Positions 1-12,021 of a DNA stretch of 64,000 nucleotides are shown piece by piece (within the stretch, counting starts at the first letter, position 1; every line of letters starts with the position of its first letter). This DNA is from Aquatica leii (lineage: Eukaryota; Arthropoda; Insecta; Coleoptera; Lampyridae). The translations under genes and the position numbers were made by a program. The notes under the pieces are model-generated. The model worked only from the letters and a program-made list of their open reading frames with translations. It was not told the DNA's origin and made no database searches. The stretch is from the NCBI GenBank assembly GCA_035610365.1, contig CM069439.1:9796001-9860000 (forward strand). Reading direction: 5' to 3'.

Positions 1-2230
1 GTGCATTTGGGTGGACTCTGCGGCTGAGTGATTTGCTATTTGAACTACTTTGCGGTCGTCATATTTTATTCAGTGTAATTTTTTTTTGCTTACTTACTCA
101 GCGCTTTTTCAGGACAGTTATTTTTTTAACGTACGCTTTTAAGGAAATCAAATTTTTTTCTTGGTGATTGAGACGATTCAATTTTTTCTTTAAAAAAGGT
201 AACTTGATGAAATTTAGCCAACATTTCAATTAATTTAAGAAAAATTTCGATTATTGGATTCCTAAAATTTCTGGCTGTCTCCTCTAAACACTAAATTTTG
301 ACCAGCTAAAACTTGCACTATGGTCTGGTTAGAGTACTTACAACTTCCGCCAATTAAAATTGAAGAATTAAAATTAGCAACAAACACTTTAATTCGTCAT
401 ACATTTTAATTCTGTTATTTTTTTTTGTTAAATAAAAAGTGTTACATGAATTCAAATGTTTGTTCATATACTTTATTTTTAGTTTAAATTAAAGTTGTTA
501 AAGTTAGTACTTTGAAACTTACATAAAAATGTATACCACAATTTTTCAAGAACTTAACTTTTTCAAGTTTTCAGATGTAACTTCACTGCAAGTTACTTAT
601 AAAAACTTCCACATGCTAATTCTCTATTAAGTTGCAAATGTAAGTTGCATATCTTTAAAGTAAAAATATATAAGTAACGTTCATAAAGTTTGATAGTGTT
701 TCTTATTACTATAATAAATATTTCATAAGAATGAAAGAAAATTAGCATTTAGTTTTCCTAGTGAGATATCGATTTCGTGAGGGTGAAAATTAGTTTTTTA
801 CGGTCTTTTAGGGTTAGCGCGGTAATATATAAAATATATATATATATAAATAAACAGGTTGTATTTGTGATATATGTCTGTGGTATTGTGGTATAGATTG
901 TGGTTATGTTGTGTCATTTGCTTTGGTTATGTCATATACGTATAAAGACTATACCGATACCATTACATTGCTGCAATAAGTGTAAAGTGAAGCAAAGATT
1001 GTGAAACAGAGATAGTAAAATCGCATAAGTTCATGTCTTAATTTCCCAATATCGTTTATGCGCACACGCAAAATATTTTGTTGTTATTGGTTGGTGTTTC
1101 GCGTCATTTACATGCAGTTTACACTAACGGCGTCCATCTTGCATCGAAGTGATTGTTATACTTTGTAGACCATTATCAGGCTTAATTTAGGACCACCTAC
1201 ATGAAATCAACGAATTATACAGAACATTTAATTCAAAAATAAAAAGTTCATAAGACAAGGGATTAATTATTTTAACTCTACCCCACATTGGAATGGATTT
1301 TCTCATATGCCTATAATTTGTTTGTCATTTATATAATTATAATAAACTTTTAGAATATAATGAAACAATGTAAGATACGAATGTAATGGTTTTAATTTTT
1401 AAATATATAATTTCATTGAAATAATTCGTTTATTTTGTATTATTCTAATTCTATAACATGTATGATCTTACAAGTTTTCTATTAAGAAATTACTTATAAT
1501 AACCACTTAAGTTTGTAAATCCTCCTTATTTAGTATTACGCAGAATGAATAATATTTTCTCTGATACAAGTGCTTTCTTCAATAATTTTTACATAAAATC
1601 AAATCGTTTACAAACTTTGGAAATTAACATATTAAGGTGTGGAGTAGGCATAGGAGTAGGTATAATTTCTTATTTTCCAAAAAAGTCACAACAGAAAATA
1701 TAACCTAAAATACATTTAAAAAACCACTTTTTTAATTCATGAAAATAGCCAATCAACGTTCAAGTTTTTACATTTGCGCTTTCAATGCATTGAGTATTAA
1801 GAGACAGACTTATGCAAGATGTATATAGCTCCGTTTCAAGATGTTTGCTTCACTAATTGTCATACATGCTCGGTATACTCTTTAATACGTATATGGGTTA
1901 TGTGCATGTGCTTTGAAGTCTGATAAATACCTATTCACCAGATACAGATCCAGGGTAAACATGATTACATACGTACATACATATTAATTTTTAACAAGAA
2001 GGGTAAATCAGTATAGCATTACAAAAAAAGCAGCTTAAGACATCCTTGTTACTCTTTTCTGTGATGTTATACTGGTTTATCCTATTTGTTATAAATAGTT
2101 TTCACCACGTTACAACTTTTATCATTATTAATATTAGAGAAAGAATTTCTTATAACTTTTTTTATGAATAAGTACTGTTGCTAAAAATGCAATAACGAAT
2201 TATAACTTCCTAATATTGAAACTAACATAC
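1..2230. other. AT-rich intergenic DNA, no gene seen
   Basis: About 2.2 kb of AT-rich sequence with short (TA)n runs near 834-848. No reading frame with recognisable protein similarity, no convincing splice-compatible coding segments and no terminal repeats were found. It could hold regulatory DNA or very old transposon debris. Confidence 0.5.
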
Positions 2231-2680
2231 TGTTGCGTATTTATTTATTAAAAACTAATTTATTTAAAAACGACTAAAAATACGTTTACTTATTCTAGAA
2301 ATATGTACACTTTTAAATTAACCGAACTAATAAAATCTAATAATATTTAATAAAAACACTTACACTATAATTTATATCACTTACAAGAAGATGAGATAAG
2401 GTCCTCGGATAGCTTCACACTTGTTTGTTTACACTATAAGTCACGTTCACTCGATTCGGTGTACACTGTTATTTATTTAAAACTTCGCATTTATTTAAAT
2501 CTTCTTAATACTGCTGCATTCGCGTTACGGCAATAACTGACCTACGATCTGTCTCGTCGGTATATATACACATACGGAAATCCTTCTGGAGCGTTCCCTA
2601 TTTTTCGGTATATCTTCTAGAAGATGGATAACACTTTCTAGAAGGCTCTTGCATTTGCAAATAATTTCTCGAACGTTTCA
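2231..2680 (-). repeat. 3' LTR of Gypsy copy A
   Basis: The 450-bp LTR reads TGAAACGTTC...ATACGCAACA on the minus strand, with TG..CA ends. Its bounds are supported twice: the polypurine tract abuts one end, and the solo LTR at 54303-56847 has the same two ends flanked by a 4-bp duplication. The last codons of the macrodomain/CCCH reading frame run into it, with the stop at 2598-2600. Confidence 0.88.
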
Positions 2681-3560
2681 CTGCCCCCTTCTTAGGACTG
2701 TTCAGTCCCAGAACAGGAGACTGGATGCGACACCGGTAAAAGGGATCGTGGCGATAGCGGCAGCTTCCTCCATTTCGGCAACTTCCTTGACCATAAAAGT
2801 AACAGTCAATGGACTTTTCCTGACCCAATATTCTCCTTGTTTGGTAACTACAGACCAACACTTGAATGCCTGTTCCTCGGAAGACGACCTCCAACATGTT
2901 TCGAACTGTCCTCCAATTCAGTTGATCTAAGCCACAACCAAGCTTGGGTACTGCTAATTTCTTAACATGATAGAACTCCATTTCTCTCTTGAGACTCCAT
3001 AATGTTTGCCACAGATCTTTGTATAACGGTTTGACACGTGAGTATTTCTTGGTGACCAGATAGAAAACGAAGCGTCCGTCACCACGTAGTCCTAAAACTT
3101 TTCCAACTGCCGGTTGCTGTCTTCGTAATTCATCTAGCTGTCCAAACTTCTTTTCAAACACGACTGCAACCCCTTTGGACATGTCAAGATCCTCGCTCAC
3201 GCAATGTGCGAAGGCGTAATCTTTTTGTGTCTGGAACAGGTCTTGTTGTTCCTCGGTGGTAACTCCGAACCTAGCTTTTCCAGAACCTCCGTATAAGTTC
3301 ATAAACTTCTCGAACTTCATTTCTTCGATTGGATTCCTGGTTCTGCTACTTATTACTCTGGTTCGGACCTGAACTTGCGCATTGTGGTTATCGCCAGCAA
3401 ACGGGGCTAGACGATCGACGTGGACCACTTTTGGCTTGCCTCTGGGCGGTTTTCGGATGCGGTATATAACGTCGTTAATACGCTGCACGACTTCATAGGG
3501 GCCTTCCCATTGCCTTTGCAGCTTCGGCGACAAACCACGTCTCCTTTGAGGGTTATACAA
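2598..3560 (-). pseudogene. Gypsy copy A: integrase tail + TARG1-like macrodomain + CCCH finger
   Basis: This is an open frame of 320 residues downstream of, and in frame with, the integrase core; a single TGA (3561-3563) separates them, and the other copy has TGG (Trp) there. Residues 18-54 are the integrase C-terminal GPY/F module (WEGPYEV, then VVHVDRLAPF). Residues about 98-240 match the OARD1/TARG1 macrodomain subfamily: AHCVSEDLDMSKGVAVVF, then GDGRFVFYLVTKK, then AVPKLGCGLDQLNW. The two residues known to be catalytic in human TARG1, a Lys in the LVTKK strand (171/172) and the Asp of GCGLD (212), are both present. TARG1 enzymes remove ADP-ribose from glutamate/aspartate and deacylate O-acetyl-ADP-ribose. 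Residues 253-271 form a C-X7-C-X5-C-X3-H zinc finger (C253, C261, C267, H271). The domain assignment is strong; a role in the element is inference. Confidence 0.88.
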
Positions 3561-4852
3561 TCAGACCATATCGCCAGGTTGAAACCCACCATTTTGTGCC
3601 TTGATGTCATATCTTGTTTTCATCCTGTCGCTGGCAATTTGTGTGTTTTTACGGACCTCTTCATGTACTTCGTCTAGCCTTTTGGCCAGCTTGCTGACGT
3701 AATCTTCTCCAGCGACTTCCTCTTCCGGTCTTCGTCCAAATTGAAGGTCGCATGGCAATCGTATTTCACGACCGAGCATTACACAGGATGGTGTTTGGCC
3801 TGTGCTTTCGTGAACGGATGATCGGTATGCCATTAAGAAAAGGTGCAAGTACTGATCCCAGTCTCTTTGGTGTTCGGACACTACCTTGGCTAAGTACTTG
3901 CCCATTGTTCGATTCATCCGTTCAACCATGCCATCAGATTGAGGATGGAGAGGCGTTGTCCTAGTCTTCTTAATTCCTAACAGTCGGCAAACTTCTTGAA
4001 ACAGCCCAGACTCAAAATTGCGGCCTTGATCGGAGTGTAATTCCAACGGAACTCCAAACCGGCAGAAAAACTCCTTTACTAATACGTCTGCGACTGTAGC
4101 TGCTTCCTGATTGGGTATGGCGTAAGCCTCCGTCCATTTCGTGAAATAATCCATCGCCACCAGGATATATTTATTTCCCGAATCGGATTCTGGGAACGGT
4201 CAATCGCTACTCTTTCCAAAGGGCTTCCTACGTTATATTGTTTCATGGGTGCTTTGCGCTTTCTCGCTGGACCATTTCCTGATGCGCAGACTATGCATTT
4301 ACGGCACCATTTCATGACGTCCTCTTTGCAGTTCATCCAGTAGAATCGTTCTCGCACTTTACCCAACGTCTTCTTAATGCCAAAGTGTCCTCCTGATGTC
4401 CCATCGTGGAGATGCTTTAACACTTCTGTCACCCTGCTCTTCGACACTACCAGCTGTAGTCTGTTTCCCGTGCTCTCGGCACTTTCTAGGGATCGCTTAA
4501 GAAGACCGTCTTCTACTATCAAGGAGTCCGACTGCGCCCAGTACGCTTTGATGTTTCTGCCCAAAGCACTCACTTCTTCCCAGGTTGGTCGTCGGCCGCT
4601 TTCTTTCCAGTCGAGGAGTTGTCTTATTTCAGGATCGTCTTCTTGTTCGCGACGTAACTGCTCAGGTTCCCACTCATCATCAACCATAGCAGTTCTCCGG
4701 AGGCATTCGACTTTTTCTTCCAGTCGCGAACAATGGCTGCAGTCCGCCGGACATGGTCTTCTGGACAAGGCATCAGCGTTCCGATGACTGCTTCCGGCAC
4801 GGTGTTCTGTGTCATAGTCATACTCTTGCAGTCTCTCGATCCATCTTGCCAC
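3561..4852 (-). pseudogene. Gypsy copy A: RNase H end and integrase
   Basis: There are two overlapping frames. 4079-4852 carries the end of RNase H (HRNADALSRRPC) and the integrase HHCC zinc-binding domain (H..H around GGHFGIKKTLG, then CRKCIVCA). 3561-4160 carries the DDE core: Asp in AMDYFTKW, Asp in LHSDQGRNF, and Glu in HPQSDGMVERMNR with the usual spacing. A short deletion/frameshift near 4150-4200 breaks the join, and the frame ends with a TGA directly before the macrodomain-bearing part. Integrase inserts element cDNA into host chromosomes; this copy is broken. Confidence 0.9.
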
Positions 4853-4908
4853 TTGTCCTTCTGGGTTACGGAACTGCAGAAGCCATTTTAAAGCGGCGTG
4901 GTCTGTTC

Positions 4909-5934
4909 TCAGTAAAATTTTCGTCCATACAAATACTTGTAGAAATGTTCGATGGACTTAACGACTGCTAACAGCTCCCTCCTAGTCACGCAATAATTCC
5001 TTTCTGGCCTGGACAAAACCTTGCTAAAATACGCGATAACTTTTTCTTGTCCATCTTGAACTTGCGAAAGGACCGCGCCTATGGGCAGATTGCTTGCGTC
5101 AGTATCCAAAACAAACTTTCTATCTTCTCTTGGATAACTCAAAATCGGCGAAGTGACTAGGGCCTGTTTTAGTTGATTAAAAGAATTTTCGCAGTCTTCA
5201 TTCCATCTAAATTTTGCTTTTTCTTCGGTTAATTTTGTCAATGGTTTGGCAATATTGGCAAATCCGGGGACAAATCTTCTATAATACGTGCACAACCCAA
5301 GGAAACTTCGGACCTGATGTTTGTCGATTGGTCTTGGCCATGCTTGCACTGCTCGGATTTTGTCTGGGTCAGCCCTTACTCTATCTCTAGATACGACGTG
5401 GCCAAGGTATTGCACTTCCTTCTTAAATACGTGGCACTTCTTTGGGCTCAGTTTGAGGTTAGCCCCACGTAATCGCTGGAACACGTCCTTCAAGTTGTTC
5501 AAGTGTTCTTCAAACGACCTTCCAACCACGATCACGTCGTCCAGGTAAACCAAGCACGTCTTCCAAGACAATCCGCGCAAGATGGTCTCCATCAAACGCT
5601 TGAACGTTGCAGGAGCGTTGCACAGGCCGAAGGGCATTACAGTGAACTGCCACAAACCAGTTCCGATCGTAAAAGCTGTTTTTTCACGATCCTTGGGTTC
5701 TAATTCTACCTGCCAGTATCCACTCTTTAAATCTAACGTAGAAAACCACTGGGATCCTGACAGGGTGTCTAGCGTATCGTCAATTCTGGGTAAAGGGTAG
5801 CTGTCCTTTTTGGTCACGTCGTTTAGCTGCCTGTAGTCTACACAAAACCTCGTTGATCCATCCTTCTTCTTTACGAGTACCACTGGGTATGCCCATGGAC
5901 TATTTGAAGGTTCAATCACGCCTTCTCTCTCCAT
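4909..5934 (-). pseudogene. Gypsy copy A: reverse transcriptase / RNase H
   Basis: A reverse transcriptase of the Ty3/Gypsy class. It shows [33 protein letters not shown] and the catalytic YLDDVIV box, followed by the connection region ([15 protein letters not shown]) and the start of RNase H ([18 protein letters not shown]). The frame is the same as the protease part upstream but is separated from it by one stop codon near 5940-5960. It continues into the next region only after a frameshift near 4860-4910. Confidence 0.93.
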
Positions 5935-5958
5935 ATCCGTAATTATTTGTTCGGCTTC

Positions 5959-6921
5959 TTATCTTTTCGCCAAAGGAAGTCTGCGTGGATGTTGTCGTAT
6001 CGGCCGAGCGTCTCCGGTATTAATTTTATGTTTCACCACGTTAGTTCTTCCTTTGGAGCCACTCTCCAGTGCGAACACATCTTGGTACTCTTGGATCAAC
6101 ACTTTAATTTTAGCCAGCTGGTCTTGGCTGAGGTGTTCGCATTTGGTGGTAAGAATGTCCAATAGATGTTGTGGACACTTCTTCGGCGACGTATCTTCGT
6201 TCGACTTCACGCATCTCACAATTTGTGATACTGGCGTGCATTGGCCTACCACGGTCTTCTTTTTCAACGTTACAGGATCTGAGTTAATGTTTAAGAACCT
6301 TACTGGCATCGTGTTCTTTACTCGTACTAAAGTTCTGCCAACGAGTAGTCCCTTTTCAACTAAGCCGCCCTCCATTGCTTCAATCGCGCGTATGTAGCCT
6401 TCCCGGAGACTTCCATCCAGGCGTGCCATCACCACACTTTCAGTCCTTGCAGGCAGAGTCACGTCTTCACTCAATAAGACTCGCACGGCTGCCTTTTCTG
6501 ACGAATGAAAAGGATTTTTTTCATTGTCGATCTTCAGGACATCGTTCTTCATATCCAAATGGAACCCATACTTTTTTATCACGTCCATTCCCAGGATAAC
6601 TTCTTCCGTGATGTCGGCTACCAGTACTTGATGGTCGAGTACTCCATTTCCCAAACCAATGGTTACTTTGACTTGTCCGTGAGTAGGTATTTCGTCGCCC
6701 GTCGCTGTTCGAAGTCGTGCTGTAACTGGTGATGTCTTCTCGTTTTCCAATAACATGTCAGGACGAATGATGGTCTTCGTCGCTCCCGTGTCAACCAGTA
6801 ACTGGACGCTTCTCCCATTGATCTTGCCATCGAGATAAATTGTATGCAATTTCTCTCTAGGCGATGCCATTTGGATGGTAATCTCCGGGGCATGGCTCGT
6901 TGAGGTCGACTTTCGCCCCAT
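5959..6921 (-). pseudogene. Gypsy copy A: aspartic protease and linker
   Basis: A retropepsin-type protease with the catalytic LVDTGATKT box about 40 residues in, and the ILGMDVIKKYGF flap/helix motif later. It is followed by a linker running to the reverse transcriptase thumb-proximal motif. The protease would mature the Gag-Pol polyprotein. The frame differs from the gag zinc-knuckle frame upstream, consistent with programmed frameshifting or with decay; the sequence alone does not decide. Confidence 0.9.
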
Positions 6922-6935
6922 TCGGTCGACCTGTT

Positions 6936-7268
6936 CTAGTTTTCCTGACGCTCTTCTGGTCTTCTTTTGAGCTTAGTACAACGTCGTCGTACGTGGCCCA
7001 CTTCTCCGCAGTTCCAACACGTCACTTCTCTTCCTCGGGCTACTTGTTCCCGAAATATACGTCGCACTATGTCTTCAATGCTTTCTTCTGAGTTCGAGGG
7101 TATTTCTGTAGCACAACGGAGCTTATGGCTGCTTCGGTGCGACGCCTCGAACTCCAAAGCATGGGTTAAAGCGTCATCCAACGTCTTCGGTCTTGCTAAC
7201 CGTAGAGTCTGCTGTGTTTCGTTGTCTCGGAGGCTGTCTACAAAGGTTTGAATAGCCAACTGCTCCAA
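6936..7268 (-). pseudogene. Gypsy copy A: C-terminal gag with zinc knuckle
   Basis: A 110-residue end of Gag with one CCHC zinc knuckle (CWNCGEVGHVRRRC) that would bind element RNA, preceded by the typical helical segment (FVDSLRDNETQQTLRLARP). The N-terminal capsid part is missing because the element is truncated at about 7275. The intronic copy B retains the corresponding upstream gag with its coiled-coil. Confidence 0.88.
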
Positions 7269-7275
7269 GAAGGTA

Positions 7276-7522
7276 TCTGGTATCGATTTTTATTATTTTT
7301 TTCAATGTGTTTCAGTTTTTTAATTAGTTAATTTAATAAACAATGAATATTATTTATGATGATGATAATTAAATGGTAACAATTAATTATTACCTGTTTG
7401 TACCTATTTGATAGAATCATCTATCGTATTATCTACGTAAATTATAGATTATCTTGTCTATTATCTAGATAGAAAAATTGGAAATTATCTATTATCTCAT
7501 CTAGATAAAAATTTAATTATCT
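7276..7522. other. AT-rich junction with repeated ATCTA/TAGAT motifs
   Basis: About 250 bp between two retroelement fragments. From about 7410 to 7525 the short motif TATCT, or its complement AGATA, recurs about ten times, often as TCTAGATAG-like palindromes. No coding sequence was seen. Confidence 0.5.
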
Positions 7523-8354
7523 ATGCACAACACTGCTCACGGAGTACCTGCAATTTTGGTTAGCGACAACAAGGCATGTTTCGACACCCCTCAGTTCGAA
7601 TTGTTTTGTAGATCAAATGCAGTTCGACATGTACGTATAGCACCCTATCATCCGCAATCGAATGGTCAAATTGAACGCATGGTCCAGACAACTAAACGAT
7701 CATTAGAAAAAATAACGACTAGTCACTCAATCGAGAAATGGAAACAAGCTATCGATAGCTTTCTTCTATCTCAACACGTGACGCTCTTAACTCCAGACAC
7801 ATTAAGCCCATCTGAAATGCTTTTCCGACGCCGACTACGAACTAGGCTTGACGCAATCAATCCCGTGAACAATCCAGACTTCGATCGACAAGAATCACCC
7901 AATATCAAACGGTCGCGTTTATTCAGCGTTGTCGATGCAGTTTAAGCCCGCAACTACGGAACCGGTCCTCGGTGGGATCCAGCGCCAAGAAGTGCAATCA
8001 CGTACGATCTCAGCACATCAAATGGAACACATTTTCATCGACACACTGATCAGTTACGACCAAGATTAAGCAAACAATCATCAGTAGCGACAAATCAACA
8101 AAACAATGAAGATGATCAATCTATATCAACTCCCGATGAAATCGTTCCGTTACCACCGCTGCCCGACCAATCGTCATCATCAGGTTCACCTATGTCAATA
8201 CAAGGTCCTCTTCGAACGTTACCTGATCGAGCAAATAACACCGTGTTCCCAGCTAGGTGGAGGAGTATCAAATCTGCGAGCTGGGCAACTTATTCGCGAG
8301 AATTGTTATACGCGTAACGTTACTTATCTTATCAAACACAACAGTAGGACATAG
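7523..8354 (+). mobile_element. Gypsy (K02A2.6-like) integrase fragment
   Basis: A plus-strand frame from 7523 to 7945 encodes the second half of a retroviral-type integrase core: SDNKACFDTPQFELF carries the second Asp, and HPQSNGQIERMVQTTKR carries the catalytic Glu, spaced as in Gypsy integrases. After a stop, other frames continue with a proline/serine-rich integrase tail (HRHTDQLRPR, then STPDEIVPLPPLP). No LTR, RT or gag was seen beside it. Its orientation is opposite to, and its sequence different from, the Gypsy element ending at 7275, so it is an independent relic. Confidence 0.8.
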
Positions 8355-8834
8355 GTTTGCGGGTTAAGGACTGTCATCAAAGCCGTCTTAGTTTCGTCTA
8401 AAGTTTTCAGAGGAGAATCTGGTTTAAAAAAATTATTTTTAAATCCTTGCTTCTACCATACCAATTCTTTGTTACTTATACTTTCAGTTGTGTCAATGTT
8501 ATCAATTATTTCAACATAAAAAGTAGTGTTACTATTATTAGTTATTTAAAGACGATTAAACACAATTATTGTTCTTATGTGATTATTTTAACAATTAACA
8601 ACATTTGTTAATCACTTGAGTTTAAAACAACAATACAAAATATTCATCACTTTAAGACATTTATTTATTTGCTGTCTCATGCAAAATGTATATAAAACAT
8701 TCAGTACCATTTTATGATATACTAATAAAAACCTACATCGAAAAATAATAGTTGTGCTACAAAAGTAGAATAAGAGATTCTTTTTACATTCGGTTTGTAA
8801 CATAATACCTATCACAATATTCTGGAAAAGAAAC
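8355..8834. other. Short spacer / 3' flank of the slalom-like gene
   Basis: About 480 bp of AT-rich DNA downstream of the minus-strand transporter gene. It would contain that gene's 3' UTR. No separate gene was seen. Confidence 0.4.
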
Positions 8835-10454
8835 CTAAATTTTCAAATCTGAAACATTTTGTGCGCGTTTCCGTTTTACTTTAAGTCTGTAACCGCAATA
8901 AATGCGCAAAAAGATACTAAAGAATACTAATAATACTCCTAGAATACCCCAGGTATGCACTTGGTGGTTATAAATAATACAACTTAATAAAACCGAAAAA
9001 CCTTGTCTTATTGTTGTTATAATCACAAAAACAAGGGGACCAAAAGATGCGATTGTTTTATAAATGAATAATTGGCCCGCCGCTGAGCATAAAGATATTA
9101 ACAGACAATCAAATATAAACGTAGGAAAATTGACCATAAAGCTAAGAGATTTTATAAAACCACCTTGTTGTATCAAAGAGATTGCGGTAAAAATACAGGA
9201 GAAAAGATTGACGCCGCACATCATTTGTACTGGTTTCATACCATACTGTTTGAAGAGGGAACCTTGCCAATTTGATGTAAAGCTATCAAACGCTATATAA
9301 GAACATAAAAGTATTACTCCCGAGACTGTAGTTACCGTAGTTGAGCCTAAAACCGTTTAGATTACATAAAGTTTACTAAGGAGAATGTTTATACCTTTTC
9401 GGTCATTTCCAGTGTCTAGCATAAAAAACAACATACCGACGGATAATATAATTGCACCTATATATTCGTAATAATCGTATTTGGTCTTAGATATTAATTT
9501 ACCCATAATCATCACTGGAATTGTTTTAGCAGCTTTGGCTAGAACCTAGGTACATTAAAATTGCGCACTTCCACTTAAACAACTTACTTGATGAGGAAAT
9601 GATACATATTTTAACGCCTCATACTGGCACCAGGAACTTAATATATTAGATAAGGAACAAAACACGTATTTACAAAGCGGTGCTTTGTGACGAGGTTGTC
9701 TGGTACACATCACAACAATCCCCGATAAACAAAATGCCAATATTCTGTTTACAAACACCAAAAATTGAGAATCTGTAAAATGTCCAATTTCTCCACTGCT
9801 ATTCGTATATTCCTAGAAAAGATCAATTTATACATTATCGAAGTAAAAGTAGATCAAACTACATAAATCTCAGTTTTTGCGAATCAATAAACGCATAAAA
9901 AGCAACATACCTGGGTCATGACCTTTTCTTGTAAAACGCCCCATGTCAAAAATGAAATTTGTAAGCATACAAAATAAAACAATAAAAGCAGGGCGTCTTG
10001 TAAAAGGGTCCTTGGTTGAGGTTGATTTGAGCAAGAAACATTACTACGTTCAATCAGTTCCTCTCCTTCAAAACATTTTCGTATTACCACCGCCAAACAA
10101 GTATTTCCTTGAAACAATTTTAATGAGACTGGTAAAACCACAATTACAAACATTTTTACCAGCTTTATCTAAGTAGTTGATTTTGTGAATGTATTTATAT
10201 ACAATATAACCGGGTATAAATACAGTTGAGTAACCCAAAATATTTTGTAATGCAAAATTAACCCAACTGTATTCAGAATCATTGTTGTTCAAGACCTGCG
10301 ATAGCGATATGCATCTGTTTACTACGAGTAATAGTCCAGTTACAGCGACCAATATAATTCTGAAAGTACCGATTATTTCTATTCCCGAAGATATAAAGTC
10401 ACTTACGAAATAATAACTTCTGCACTGTTCTTGGCCATACTTCTTACAAAACAA
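8835..10454 (-). CDS. sll: PAPS transporter 1 (slalom / SLC35B2-like)
   Basis: A Golgi multi-pass nucleotide-sugar-type transporter that imports PAPS, the sulfate donor for sulfotransferases. Coding segments: 9911-10454, 9588-9812, 9395-9545, 8835-9346. The last three junctions are GT..AG introns of 98, 42 and 48 nt that keep phase. Family signatures in order: [124 protein letters not shown] and a basic C-terminal tail. About ten hydrophobic segments fit the family. Oddity: within the first segment the N-terminal frame (10068-10454) and the rest differ by one base near 10070-10100, so there is either a short unrecognised intron (for example about 55 nt with a poor GTTTGG donor), a frameshift or an assembly error. 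The N-terminal start is the first Met of that frame. Confidence 0.9.
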
Positions 10455-11625
10455 TTATACACTTATTATCATCGATGCTATATGATGTACAGTCGAGTTC
10501 CCATTTAAATTATATTTATGTTGAAAACTTAAACTTAATTAATCATAATTAATGTGAAGCTGAGTAAGGTTTTATTTAAAAATTAGCCAATCGATACTCA
10601 TTGTTATATTTAAATGGATTTGTTTATAAATTACAAAATAATTTATTTGTAAATAAATTTAACCTGTAAAAAAGGACGAAAACTACATAAATCGATTTAT
10701 CTACAAAGTATGAATTTTGTCCGCATCTATTAAAAAAAGTAAATACCAGAGACGTAATACTACTAGAGCTGCCAAAATATTTGGACTTTTTCTGCACAAA
10801 TTAATAACATTTCTTATATTGTATTGTATAAATAACTTTATTATTTTGTAATAATACATTTTTAAAATCAAATTTTGTCACAAAAGTTTGTATTTGAGAA
10901 GTTCTTAACGCGCTTGCGGCAAATTACGCGACCAATCAGAACGTTGGTTGATCATTTGTTTCTAGTTAGTGCATTTTATTTCAACAAATTGAAGTTTAGT
11001 TCTAAATCTTTAAAGACGTTTTAAAACGAATTGTCGAATTCTATATAAAAACAGTAAGGAGTAAATTAAAGGTTTTTAAATAACGATTATATTTATGTTT
11101 TAGGATGGCATTTAAGAACTCGAAAAATACCTAAAAGGTTCTCTAAAAAAGTTTTTTTTATATGAATACTAAAAACAATGCTTATGTTTAGACGACTAAG
11201 AATTGTCACAACTTAAAGGTATTATAAAGGTTTATATTTCTTTCTTTCTTACCGTGTATTTTTTTTACAATGAAATTGATCCAGACAATAAAATAGTAAG
11301 GTTTCCAAGATCTAGATGGTCTCCAGCTTTATATACTCATTCTCGAAAAAGACGAATTCGTTTTTTTTTATACAGTAACAAAAGATGGATAGCATATATA
11401 TATATAAACTAATAATAAAATAACAAACAATTCAAAAACTGATAAGATCAGTTGTCCTAATTACGGTATTTTTATAATTTTGATTGTGCGCTCACAATAA
11501 CGGTTGTATGTGTACTTTGCGTACAGAATATCGAGAAACCCTTATTGCAACTTTAACTGGATATGTCCTTACTGTAGATGAATATGTAACTGCTGAGCCC
11601 ATGAAAGTAATGAAGTTCATGTAAA
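10455..11625. other. Intergenic AT-rich DNA upstream of the slalom-like gene
   Basis: About 1.2 kb. It must include the 5' region of the transporter gene. A 69-codon plus-strand frame at 11203-11412 resembles nothing I know and has no supporting context. Nothing else was identified. Confidence 0.45.
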
Positions 11626-11634
11626 AAACTATTT

Positions 11635-12021
11635 TTGGTAATAGTAGGAGGGGACTTCAACGCAAGAATAGGGGAAAAGGGGGGAATACAAAAAAGAAAA
11701 GGGACGGGAAGGAGACAAACAAAGGACAAAGTGATAAATAAAGAGGGAGAAGAACTGCTGGAAATGTGCAACGAAAAAGGGTGGGAAATAATGAATGGGA
11801 ACAGAGAAGAAGAAGGAATGGGGGAATATACGTACATAGGAGAAAGGGGAGAATCAATAATAGATTTTGTAATGACAAATGAAGAGGCTGAACAAAAGGT
11901 GAAGACATTTAAAGTGGGAGAAAGGGTAGAGTCAGAACACCAATCACTGGAATTGACAATGGAAGAAAGAGAAAGCGAAGAGAGAGAAAAAGATAAAGAG
12001 TACATAATGAAAAAAAGGTAG
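11635..12021 (+). pseudogene. LINE apurinic/apyrimidinic endonuclease, C-terminal part
   Basis: 128 residues beginning MVIVGGDFNARIG, the conserved GDFNA box of exonuclease-endonuclease-phosphatase domains in LINEs, then YTYIGERGESIIDFVMTN (the Asp of the DFV box) and SEHQSLELT in place of the usual SDH catalytic triplet. The altered SEH would weaken catalysis. The N-terminal half is missing. Confidence 0.82.

Larger units (their letters stand above)
2231..7275 (-). mobile_element. Gypsy-type LTR retrotransposon, copy A, 5'-truncated
   Basis: Read on the minus strand this is gag zinc knuckle, protease, reverse transcriptase, RNase H, integrase, then an extra macrodomain-CCCH region, then a 3' LTR, which is Ty3/Gypsy order. 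A polypurine tract (minus-strand AAGAAGGGGGCAG, 2681-2693) lies directly against the LTR start TGAAACG. The upstream end stops inside gag at about 7275; no 5' LTR, primer-binding site or gag N-terminus is present, so the copy is truncated. Frameshifts separate RT from RNase H/integrase and split the integrase, and in-frame stops lie near 5940-5960 and at 3561-3563. It cannot be autonomous as it stands. A diverged relative lies at 43091-50582 and a solo LTR at 54303-56847. Confidence 0.93.

Noticed and set aside
7410-7525. Possible CRISPR-like or satellite array from repeated ATCTA motifs
   Set aside because: The repeats are 5-9 bp, irregularly spaced and AT-rich, and CRISPR is not expected in an insect genome.
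11203-11412. 69-codon plus-strand frame before the LINE
   Set aside because: No similarity, no conserved context, and composition close to background.
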